A stretch of DNA of 64,000 nt, taken from contig CBDCGV010000018.1 in NCBI GenBank assembly GCA_965216955.1, positions 310,001 to 374,000 on the forward strand, read 5' to 3'. The position numbers were made by a program, and so were the translations under genes. Each line of letters begins with the position of its first letter. Position 1 is the first letter of the stretch. Below the pieces are notes generated by a model that worked only from the letters and a program-made list of their open reading frames with translations, made no database searches and was not told where the DNA came from. Positions 16,973-23,433 of the stretch are shown here, piece after piece. This DNA is from CBDCGV01 sp965216955. Its GTDB lineage: Bacteria > Bacteroidota > Bacteroidia > Chitinophagales > JADIYW01.

Positions 16973-17014
16973 ATGACTCTTGACAACTGGAGAGTCTATT
17001 ACTCTAATAATTAG
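16973..17014 (+). CDS. Possible 13-aa leader peptide in cassette 13
   Basis: An ATG preceded by GAAGGAGAAA, unusually Shine-Dalgarno-like for this genome, opens MTLDNWRVYYSNN and then stops, 8 nt before the next ATG. The first five codons and their upstream bases recur in cassette 2 at 803-820. It may be a leader or the remnant of a fused gene; evidence for translation is only the spacing and the conserved start. Confidence 0.25.
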   Translation: MTLDNWRVYYSNN

Positions 17015-17021
17015 AATTAAA

Positions 17022-17424
17022 ATGTATACTAAAGAAAAAGCTAGAAAATTTGCAAAAAATTGGTTGCCTGCATGGAGCGGAAACAAACCATTAAAACTTG
17101 CTGAGTACTACTCTGATGATTGTTACTATATGGATGCTGGTTGTCCTGATGGGCTAAATGGCAAATCTGAACTAATTGAATATTTTAAAAAGATTCTCGG
17201 ACAAAATCCTAATTGGGGTATGGGAACAAATAGAGCCTATACCAATGCAAGAAGGTTTTTTAAATAAATGGAAAGCAATAATCCCAGTCGGTAACAAAAA
17301 AATTGAATGTATAGGTGTTTGCTTTGTTCAATTTGATGACAATGATAAAATTAAAAGAAACGAAGTATACTTTGATCGAACAGAATTGGTAAACGAAATT
17401 TTCAAACTTAAGAAAGAAAAATAA
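17022..17424 (+). pseudogene. Frameshifted NTF2/SnoaL-like protein (cassette 13)
   Basis: Residues 1-65 in the first frame (MYTKEKARKFAKNWLPAWSG ... YYSDDCYYMDAG ... KILGQNPNW) and the downstream frame (VWEQIEPIP ... WKAIIPVGNKKIECIGVCFVQFDDNDKIKRNEVYFDR) together make one complete SnoaL-like/NTF2-fold protein of about 133 residues. The join is near 17210-17222, where a run of four G gives one extra base (TTGGGGTATGG). It is either a real inactivating frameshift or a sequencing error in a homopolymer. NTF2-fold proteins of this size are small isomerases, hydrolases or ligand binders; the substrate is unknown. Confidence 0.7.
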
Positions 17425-17425
17425 C

Positions 17426-17560
17426 GTTTTACAACAATGGCTATAATTCATTGTGGCAACGAGTTAAAACAAAGTTTAATTTATAAATTAAAGGTTTGAT
17501 TTCGGCAGGAATAATCCTGCGGATGATTCCACAACGAAATCATAGCCGTGACCGTTATGT
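17426..17560 (+). repeat. attC 13
   Basis: R'' GTTTTACAAC at 17426-17435 is a 10-nt exact reverse complement of cassette start GTTGTAAAAC at 16834. R' GTTATGT is at 17554-17560. It is the long type with ATGGCTAT/CATAGCC arms like attC 1. Confidence 0.9.
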
Positions 17561-18140
17561 GCAAGTAAGGTGTGAATGATTTGTTTATACCACAGATTTC
17601 TAAGTTTTACTTTCGTTTTATCATTGCTACGCTCCTAGTCTTTCCGTTAATAATATCTAGAAACTCCCGCTCCAACTATCTTACGCTCGATTTTTGGTGC
17701 TTAATGTTTGGTTCGTAGGCTGACATTGCCTTCGGATTTGCCGCCATGGGCTCTGTTTAGTTTCGTAATTGCTAAATACTGCCTACTAGATAATAAAAGT
17801 TCAACCGTAGGTTTTGCTTGTAAGAATTGAAGCACAATAAGCAAGTTCTCTGCTTTTAGCCAAAGAAATAGTTTCGATTAAAATGTTGTGGTTTTTCGAT
17901 CTTCATCGCTCTGCCAAAATTTGCGCCTCTTCCCTACTTCATCAAATAAAATTTAAACTCGCCAAACACTTATTGAAAATTGTGCTACGCTGCTACCTGG
18001 ATTAAAAAACCAGCACATAACATAGGCTAAAAATCAGGCTTCTTTAATTTTTTATTTCTATTTTACAGTATGGTTGGGCATCCGTGCCGGCCGAATGGAC
18101 AACAGTCCATTCAACCGCCCGTATTCTTAGCCTTTAAACG
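17554..18140 (+). mobile_element. ORF-less cassette 14 (copy C of the 585-bp cassette)
   Basis: This is the third copy of the cassette seen at 10868-12037, about 5.5 kb away and separated by six other cassettes. It shows the same reverse-frame stop as copy A and a few unique changes (for example AGCCAAAGAAATAG and GATTAAAATGTTG). Full-length conservation of a non-coding unit at three places suggests selection, or repeated cut-and-paste by the integrase. Confidence 0.7.
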
Positions 18141-18146
18141 TTAGCA
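18013..18146 (+). repeat. attC 14
   Basis: R'' GCACATAAC at 18013-18021 matches cassette start GTTATGTGC at 17554. R' GTTAGCA is at 18140-18146. It is nearly identical to attC 6, including the GAATGGAC/GTCCATTC loop hairpin. Confidence 0.85.
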
Positions 18147-18163
18147 TTAATAAAAAACAAACC

Positions 18164-19216
18164 ATGGCAGTACCAAGATTATTCGTAAGCTCAACATGCT
18201 ACGATTTAAATGAAATAAGAGATAACTTATACTCTTTTATAGAACAAATGGGTTACATCCCGGTGTTTAGTGATAAAAATGATGTTTTCTATCATCCTGA
18301 CCTTCATACACATGAATCTTGTATCAAAGAGATAGAGTCCTGTCACATTTTTGTTTTAGTACTTGGAGGAAGATTTGGAGGCAACTATGTATATGACATG
18401 GATAAGTCAATTGTCAATGCGGAATATGAAGCGGCTAAAAGATTAAATATTCCGATCATTACTTTTATAAAAAGAGATGTGCATGATCAGCACTTACTTT
18501 ACAATAAAAACAAAATAGACAACCCAAAAACATATCAAACTTTCACCTACACCAGTATTGACAAACCTGAAACAGCTGATAAAATATTTTCGTTTATAGA
18601 TACTGTGAGAAAAGCAGATTACAACAACGGTTATTTCACATTCGAATATTCAAGAGAAATAAAGGATATTTTGAAGAAACAACTCGCTGGAATGTTCCAT
18701 GATTTCCTTTGGAATAGAATGAAGGAGCAAGAAGATGTGAAAACGAATAGATTGCTAACCGATCTCACTGCCATTGGGAAGAAAACAGAGGAAATAATGG
18801 ACTTAATCTATAAGAAAGTTGATGTAGAAAAGGCAGAAGAAACAATAGCACGCTTAGAATTAGAAAAATTAGCCAGAAAATTTTGGAATAGATTAAACCG
18901 CCTTCTTTCTACATCTGTTTCGCATCTTGATGGAGATGAATTGAAGGTCTATGCCACACCTAAATCTAATGAAGAGTGGTATGATTTTATTGCCAGAGTG
19001 GGTACTTCTGAAGTTAAAGAATTCAAAATCGATGACTCTCAAACAACTAAAGGATTATTTCATCCTGTTTCAAAGAGATTTATTCCTTTTGAAGCTGTTC
19101 ACGGCGAATTGAAAAAAATTGATCAGGACAATGCAAGTAAATTAAATGAACAATTTGAAGCTTACAAAAAATTAGATGAGGATGGAAGATTACATGTGCT
19201 CAAAGATCTCGAATAA
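18164..19216 (+). CDS. DUF4062 domain protein (cassette 15)
   Basis: The N-terminal ~150 residues show the DUF4062 pattern: PRLFVSSTCYDLNEIRDNL (residues 4-22), then CIKEIESCHIFVLVLGGRFGG (about 53-73) and an AEYEAAKRLNIPIITFIKR block (about 86-104). DUF4062 is a TIR/NTPase-like fold often fused to STAND ATPases or found in immune loci. Here it is followed by a helical, charged region and a C-terminal segment without a recognised effector. The length of 350 aa is short for a fusion, so it may be a stand-alone member. It is the only gene of cassette 15. Confidence 0.8.
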   Translation: MAVPRLFVSSTCYDLNEIRDNLYSFIEQMGYIPVFSDKNDVFYHPDLHTHESCIKEIESCHIFVLVLGGRFGGNYVYDMDKSIVNAEYEAAKRLNIPIITFIKRDVHDQHLLYNKNKIDNPKTYQTFTYTSIDKPETADKIFSFIDTVRKADYNNGYFTFEYSREIKDILKKQLAGMFHDFLWNRMKEQEDVKTNRLLTDLTAIGKKTEEIMDLIYKKVDVEKAEETIARLELEKLARKFWNRLNRLLSTSVSHLDGDELKVYATPKSNEEWYDFIARVGTSEVKEFKIDDSQTTKGLFHPVSKRFIPFEAVHGELKKIDQDNASKLNEQFEAYKKLDEDGRLHVLKDLE

Positions 19217-19218
19217 AT

Positions 19219-19274
19219 AATGCTAACAACACCTAAGCCACATTAAAACGATGGCTTAGCTGCAAAACGTGGTC
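19219..19274 (+). repeat. attC 15, right core damaged
   Basis: R'' AATGCTAAC at 19219-19227 matches cassette start GTTAGCATT at 18140. The hairpin CTAAGCCA/TGGCTTAG is intact. The right core reads CGTGGTC instead of CGTT. The R'' of the next cassette (GACCACTAAC at 20027) predicts GTTAGTGGTC, so four bases (GTTA) appear to be deleted from the recombination point. Confidence 0.7.
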
Positions 19275-19303
19275 ATTAAAAAATAAAATACAACTTCAAA
19301 ATC

Positions 19304-20035
19304 ATGGTTACAGCAAATATATTAAGGCGAGTTCTTTTAATAAGTTATGGAGAAGATTCAGGAACAGCATTTACTGTTGAACATAATGGAATTCAATATT
19401 TAGTATCTGCAAGACACATTTTTGATGATGAAATGAGTCCTGATTTCCCTCAACTTTCCTCGAATCAAGAAATCACAATTTCATACTTCCATGATAAAAC
19501 TTGGAAAGATATTCGAGTAACCGTACATCTACATCCAAATGAAGAAGTAGATATAATTGTATTTGAACTCGAAGAAGAATTGACAGCCAAACTTCCAATC
19601 ACTCTTAGTCATGCAGGACTAATTTTGGGACAAGACACCTACTTTTTAGGATTCCCATATGGAAAAATGTATCCTGATAAATTTAATATAAACTTAGGAT
19701 TTCCCCTTCCTTTTGTAAAAAAAGCAACTTGTTCTACTCATGAAATTGAAAATGATGAAGGTAAAGTACATTATTTAGATGGACATACGACTCCAGGATT
19801 TTCTGGGGGACCAATTGTATTCTTTAAACCAAATTCTAATGAAATCAATCTTCTTGGAATAATGAGAGGATATGTAGCTCATAAAGGTGAACTTATCTTT
19901 GAAGAAGAAAATGAAGATGGCGAATATGAAGAAGACACTCTAATTTATGATGAAAACTCAGGAATAATTAAGATACAATCGGTTGGAAATTTGATAGAGA
20001 TATTAAATCAAATAGAAAATGAAAACGACCACTAA
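19304..20035 (+). CDS. Trypsin-like serine protease domain protein (cassette 16)
   Basis: This 243-residue protein has a chymotrypsin/trypsin-like fold with a visible triad: His in SARHIFDDE (about residue 35), Asp in EEVDIIVFE (about 84), and Ser in TTPGFSGGPIVFF (about 167). It lacks a signal peptide, so it is probably cytosolic. Trypsin-like domains of this kind occur as stand-alone regulators or as effectors and activators in bacterial immune systems; which applies here is unknown. The stop codon lies within the left core of attC 16. Confidence 0.8.
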   Translation: MVTANILRRVLLISYGEDSGTAFTVEHNGIQYLVSARHIFDDEMSPDFPQLSSNQEITISYFHDKTWKDIRVTVHLHPNEEVDIIVFELEEELTAKLPITLSHAGLILGQDTYFLGFPYGKMYPDKFNINLGFPLPFVKKATCSTHEIENDEGKVHYLDGHTTPGFSGGPIVFFKPNSNEINLLGIMRGYVAHKGELIFEEENEDGEYEEDTLIYDENSGIIKIQSVGNLIEILNQIENENDH

Positions 20036-20097
20036 CATTACATATAATGGTCATGACCAGCAAAAGCTGGTCACGCCATATATGCGAGGACATTTAA
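20027..20097 (+). repeat. attC 16, right core mutated
   Basis: R'' GACCACTAAC is at 20027-20036. The strong hairpin GACCAGC-aaaa-GCTGGTC is flanked by CATATAATGG/CCATATATG arms. The right core reads CATTTAAT where CGTT would be expected, so it probably no longer recombines. It is the last site with clear two-armed structure. Confidence 0.65.
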
Positions 20098-20141
20098 TGT
20101 GTAAATAACGAACTAAATAGACTATTAAATTTGAAGATAAA

Positions 20142-20486
20142 ATGAGGATAACAATTGCCATCTTAGGATTTTTTATAACTATGTGCACTATTGGAAAACA
20201 ACGCGTTTCTTATAATGAATTGAGTAAAAAACCAAGTATTCAAATTGAAGAAAACTTGATAACTATAACAATAGGAAACTCTACTCAAAATTCAGCTTTA
20301 GTAATTTATAAAATTGATTATAGTATAGATAAAAATTCTAAACATATAAATCTGAAAGGGTTCCAAGCATTAAAGAAAGAATACAAGGACACCTTCGAAA
20401 TAGAAATAAATGGAGTCAAACTAAACGAATACAAATTCCATTGGACCGACCCAGACAATAAAAAGACACTTATTCAGAGCGATTAG
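20142..20486 (+). CDS. Hypothetical exported protein, 114 aa
   Basis: A short hydrophobic N-terminus (MRITIAILGFFITMCTIG) suggests export, possibly as a lipoprotein since MCTI gives a Cys at about residue 15, though the lipobox is poor. The rest is beta-rich with Lys and Asn and resembles no family I know. It sits in the decayed end of the cassette array, after attC 16, with no intact attC behind it. Confidence 0.5.
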   Translation: MRITIAILGFFITMCTIGKQRVSYNELSKKPSIQIEENLITITIGNSTQNSALVIYKIDYSIDKNSKHINLKGFQALKKEYKDTFEIEINGVKLNEYKFHWTDPDNKKTLIQSD

Positions 20487-20504
20487 TTACAACACAACCT
20501 TCGT

Positions 20505-20658
20505 TTAAGAAAACGACAATTAATCTAGCATCACAAAAAAAGGATTCGTACAAGTCGCTTAATAAGCACAAAGGAATGGGAGACGCTAGAATTGAAATAT
20601 CAAATGCGATTAAGACATTAAATTACTATGAAGAACTAATTCAATTGTTAGACTATAG
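20505..20658 (+). pseudogene. Fragment of a coding sequence fused to half an attC
   Basis: The + frame containing KHKGMGDARIEISNAIK followed by TLNYYEELIQLLDYS reads without stops into the half attC and ends shortly after. The composition is protein-like but there is no start and no family match. It is probably the 3' end of a former cassette gene whose 5' part was lost. Confidence 0.3.
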
Positions 20659-20691
20659 CCAAGTAACGCTTTTTATACTAGACCGTTGTGC
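20656..20691 (+). repeat. Half attC remnant (3' arm only)
   Basis: AGCCAAGTAACGCTTTTTATACTAgACCGTTGTGC reproduces the 3' half of the short attC type (compare 13561-13594) with one change. The 5' half is missing. Confidence 0.75.
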
Positions 20692-20783
20692 ACAAGCAAA
20701 AACATGAATAAGGCAATAAAAGAACTCAATAGTAATTAGAAATTGACCAATTCCCCTTTTTACATACTTAATGCAAAGACAGT

Positions 20784-20863
20784 CTAAACACAGTGTAAAA
20801 AGTATAACTTTTCTTCCAAAGGGTTCGAAAATAAAGTAACACGCTTTATACTAAACCTTATTC
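20784..20863 (+). repeat. Degenerate attC remnant
   Basis: CTAAACACAGTGTAAAAAGTATAACTTT on the left and AACACGCTTTATACTAAACCTTA on the right are clearly derived from the short attC type. The middle hairpin is disrupted, and the right core has lost the G of CGTT (CCTTATT). It marks the right end of the array. Confidence 0.7.
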
Positions 20864-21022
20864 CTTTCAATCTCTATAGAACTTATGATAAAAAAATCTA
20901 AAAACATATAAGATTCAGGTAATTCGTACATTTTAGTTATCTTTTCAGCAAAGAATTTGATTTTGGAAAATGAAATGCAAAATTCTCATTCCTTATATCG
21001 CAAATAGAACAAAATAAAAAAT

Positions 21023-21427
21023 ATGAAAAATGTATTTAACTTCTTTGTAATTACATTATTAGTATCTGCAATAAACATTAGCTGCAGCAGTAATTCTAGC
21101 AAAGACCAAACAACTACCGATGAACAATCAGAGGGTACAACTACTGATGTACAATTAGAGAATACTATTACTGATGAACAATCAGAGGGGACAACTATTG
21201 ATGTACAATTAGAGAATACTACTGGTGAGCAATCAGAAGGGACAACAATACAAAATCAAGAAGTACAATTAGATCAGTACGGTCGAAAACCAGGAGATGA
21301 ACATTATGGTCATAACCATCCACCTCAAACCAATCAAAATAATGTTCAAGCCCAACCACAAGAAGGTGGGCCAGATAATTATGGAAGAAAGCCAGGCGAT
21401 GAGCATTATGGCCATAATCATCCATAG
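21023..21427 (+). CDS. Repeat-containing lipoprotein with His-rich tail
   Basis: A 134-aa protein with a signal peptide and lipobox (NISCSSN, Cys about residue 21). Residues 30-75 are three imperfect repeats of DEQSEGTT-x-DVQLENT. The C-terminal half contains two copies of YGRKPGDEHYGHNHP (about 91-105 and 119-134). The low-complexity acidic spacer and His-rich repeats suggest a flexible, surface-exposed, possibly metal-binding lipoprotein. Function is unknown. It is the first clearly chromosomal gene right of the cassette array. Confidence 0.7.
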   Translation: MKNVFNFFVITLLVSAINISCSSNSSKDQTTTDEQSEGTTTDVQLENTITDEQSEGTTIDVQLENTTGEQSEGTTIQNQEVQLDQYGRKPGDEHYGHNHPPQTNQNNVQAQPQEGGPDNYGRKPGDEHYGHNHP

Positions 21428-21451
21428 GGTTTTAATCTTATTCAGATTTCA

Positions 21452-21850
21452 ATGAAAAAACAAATGATTACCTCCCTGACCTTTCAGGACAACAACGCAG
21501 AAAACGCAATGAATTTTTATGTTGAATTGTTCGATAATTCTAAAATTATAAATGTGCAACGCTGGGGAAAAGAAGGGCCGGTTGAAGAAGGAAGAATTAT
21601 GCAAGCTACGTTTGAATTAGACGGAAACCTATTTATGTGCAGCGATAGCCCACCGGTTCACGATTGGAATTTTACACCAGCGGTTTCCAACTATCTTGAA
21701 TGTGAAAATGAAAGCGAACTTAATAGGCTATTTTCTAAACTATCAGAAAATGGAAAAGTAACAATGCCTTTAAACAACTATGGTTTTAGTCAAAAATTTG
21801 GTTGGGTAATTGACCAATTCGGAGTCTCATGGCAATTGAACTTGAAATAG
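21452..21850 (+). CDS. VOC family protein, PhnB-like
   Basis: At 132 aa it is one PhnB/3-demethylubiquinone-type glyoxalase-fold domain. It shows ITSLTFQDNNAENAMNFYVELF (residues 6-27), a middle DGNLFMCSDS strand and a C-terminal FGWVIDQFGVSWQLN strand, which is the usual family ending. Cytosolic; members are metal-binding enzymes or resistance proteins of varied substrate. It sits 21 bp before a second small gene, with which it is probably co-transcribed. Confidence 0.85.
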   Translation: MKKQMITSLTFQDNNAENAMNFYVELFDNSKIINVQRWGKEGPVEEGRIMQATFELDGNLFMCSDSPPVHDWNFTPAVSNYLECENESELNRLFSKLSENGKVTMPLNNYGFSQKFGWVIDQFGVSWQLNLK

Positions 21851-21871
21851 AAAAAAACTAAACGTAGAATA

Positions 21872-22195
21872 ATGGAAGCGGCACAAAATCTATTTGAACA
21901 AATTGGGTTACAAATAAAAAATGCTAAACAAAGCCAAATGTTCGGCAAACCCTGTTTTAAGATAAATGGAAAAGCTTTTATATGTTTCTTCCAAAGTGAA
22001 ATGGTTTTTAAGCTGACAGGAAAAATCCATAGTAAGGCTCTTAACTTAAAAGGTGCTCAGCTATTTGATCCTTCTGGAAAGAAAAGACCTATGAAAGAAT
22101 GGATACAGGTTCCATTTGAACATCATGAAACTTGGATGAATCTGGCATTAGAAGCGAAAGAATATGTTGACAGTATGAACAAAGCTGGTAATTAA
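21872..22195 (+). CDS. TfoX/YjbR-like small protein
   Basis: This 107-residue protein resembles the TfoX N-terminal or YjbR-like fold. It has an amphipathic N-terminal helix, then MFGKPCFKINGKAFICFFQSEMVFKL (about residues 24-49), a beta meander typical of the group, and a C-terminal helix. No DNA-binding motif is visible. It lies 21 bp after the VOC gene. Function is unknown; the assignment rests on overall pattern. Confidence 0.6.
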   Translation: MEAAQNLFEQIGLQIKNAKQSQMFGKPCFKINGKAFICFFQSEMVFKLTGKIHSKALNLKGAQLFDPSGKKRPMKEWIQVPFEHHETWMNLALEAKEYVDSMNKAGN

Positions 22196-22231
22196 AATTA
22201 ACTGACCTTTCCTACTCTATAATATCCCTCC

Positions 22232-23029
22232 CTACTTTTTATTTACACCTGGTAAAAAACGTTTTAGTGCTGCACCAACGGCATTACGCGCAAGTGTTCT
22301 TGGCATTCTGGGACCTACCATAGCCCCAATTTTATTTCCGAAACCAGGTACTACGTATGAACGCTTTCCAATGTTATTTAAAACTAATTTTACCACCGGC
22401 TCCGCTTTCATAACAAAAAAAGTATTTTCTGCCGTCATATCTTTAGACATCTCAGATTCAGTTGGGCCAGGACATAAAGCAATTACATCTATCCCCTTAG
22501 GCTTAAATTCGTAATTCATACTCTCAGCCAGACTTAAAACATAAGCCTTTGTTGCAGCGTAATGCGTAAAATAAGGCATTGGTTGAAACGAAGAAGTAGA
22601 AGCCGTAAAAATAATTCCCCCTCTACCCTGCTCTTCAAAACGCTTCCCAAAATCATATGCCAATATAAATGGAGCCTCCACATTCAAACGAATCATATTC
22701 ACATTTCTTTCCAAATCAGCTCTATAAAACTTCCCTTCTAAATTCATTCCCGCGTTATTTACCAATAATCCAATATCTAGGCCTTCTACCTCTTTATACA
22801 AAATGTGCTGAAAGTCTTGTCGAGTTAGATCAAGCTTAAGTGCTTTGTATTTAATTCCATGAGTTGTTTTCAATTTTTCTCCAAGTTCTATTAGATTTTC
22901 AACTCTACGAGCTACCAATACTAAATTTAATCCATGAGTAGCTAATTGATTTGCAAACTCAACACCTATTCCACTTGAAGCCCCCGTAACAATTGCCCAC
23001 TCACCATATTTTTCTTTAAATGAAGCCAT
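22232..23029 (-). CDS. Short-chain dehydrogenase/reductase
   Basis: A 265-aa classical SDR. It has the NAD(P)-binding TGASSGIG (residues 14-21), NNAGM (about 91-95), catalytic YAATKAY (Tyr about 157, Lys about 161) and CPGPTESEM after the active site. An Arg in VARRVE after the second strand favours NADP(H). The C-terminal stretch (VVPGFGNKIGAMVGPRMPR) resembles the ketoreductase/DltE-like group acting on lipophilic carbonyls. Substrate unknown. It is transcribed opposite to the GlsB-like/P450 pair. Confidence 0.88.
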   Translation of the reverse strand: MASFKEKYGEWAIVTGASSGIGVEFANQLATHGLNLVLVARRVENLIELGEKLKTTHGIKYKALKLDLTRQDFQHILYKEVEGLDIGLLVNNAGMNLEGKFYRADLERNVNMIRLNVEAPFILAYDFGKRFEEQGRGGIIFTASTSSFQPMPYFTHYAATKAYVLSLAESMNYEFKPKGIDVIALCPGPTESEMSKDMTAENTFFVMKAEPVVKLVLNNIGKRSYVVPGFGNKIGAMVGPRMPRTLARNAVGAALKRFLPGVNKK

Positions 23030-23160
23030 AGCTATTATTTTATTTAGGGTAAAACTACATATTCGATAATTTTGAAATTGTTAAAATTATAAATTGCATC
23101 ATTTTAAGCGACTATTTGTATTTTGTATAGAGAATAACTATCATTATTTAAATTTCAGCT

Positions 23161-23433
23161 ATGGGAATATTATCATGGATAATTATGGGATTAATTGCAG
23201 GGACTTTAGCCAAGGCTATTATGCCTGGTGAAATGCATGAACCTCCTAGTATTGCTTATACCATTTTATTGGGTATAGCAGGTGGTGTTGTTGGAGGGTT
23301 CGTTGGTACTTTGCTTGGTTTTGGTACTGTAACAGGATTTGGCATTCGAAGTTTTGCACTCGCGATAGGCGGATCTTGCTTGGTACTTTGGGGATATAAA
23401 AAATATCAAGACAACAAACGAATTGAAGGGTAA
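23161..23433 (+). CDS. GlsB/YeaQ/YmgE family membrane protein
   Basis: This is a 90-aa small integral membrane protein of the transglycosylase-associated (GlsB/YeaQ/YmgE) family. Three Gly-rich transmembrane segments show the family pattern: WIIMGLIAGTLAKAIMPG (residues 5-22), LLGIAGGVVGGFVGTLLG (about 35-52) and a last segment with GGSCLVLWGYK. Members are stress-linked. Its last 11 bp overlap the P450 reading frame. Confidence 0.85.
   Translation: MGILSWIIMGLIAGTLAKAIMPGEMHEPPSIAYTILLGIAGGVVGGFVGTLLGFGTVTGFGIRSFALAIGGSCLVLWGYKKYQDNKRIEG

Larger units (their letters stand above)
1..20863 (+). mobile_element. Integron cassette array, distal part (16 attC sites plus 2 remnants)
   Basis: Repeated imperfect palindromes ending in CGTT plus a variable tail separate about 17 gene units, nearly all read on the + strand. 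The first bases of each unit (GTTnnnnnn) reappear as their reverse complement at the start of the palindrome that closes the same unit. Clear pairs are GTTGGCAGC/GCTGCCAAC, GTTGTACGC/GCGTACAAC, GTTAGCTTTC/GAAAGCTAAC, GTTGTAAAAC/GTTTTACAAC and GTTGGGTAC/GTACCCAAC. That pairing is the known signature of integron cassettes, whose attC spans the cassette ends. No integrase lies in the window. Since attC sites are 3' of each gene, the integrase side should be to the left, and the array visibly decays at its right end. Confidence 0.85.
20487..21022. other. Gene-poor decayed end of the array
   Basis: No intact gene is seen here. The stretch holds a protein-like fragment, a half attC and a degenerate attC, which are listed separately. 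After these comes AT-rich DNA upstream of the lipoprotein gene at 21023. Confidence 0.5.

Noticed and set aside
1..20863. Prophage or integrative conjugative element
   Set aside because: No structural, terminase, relaxase, tra or integrase genes are visible; the attC signature explains the gene mixture better.
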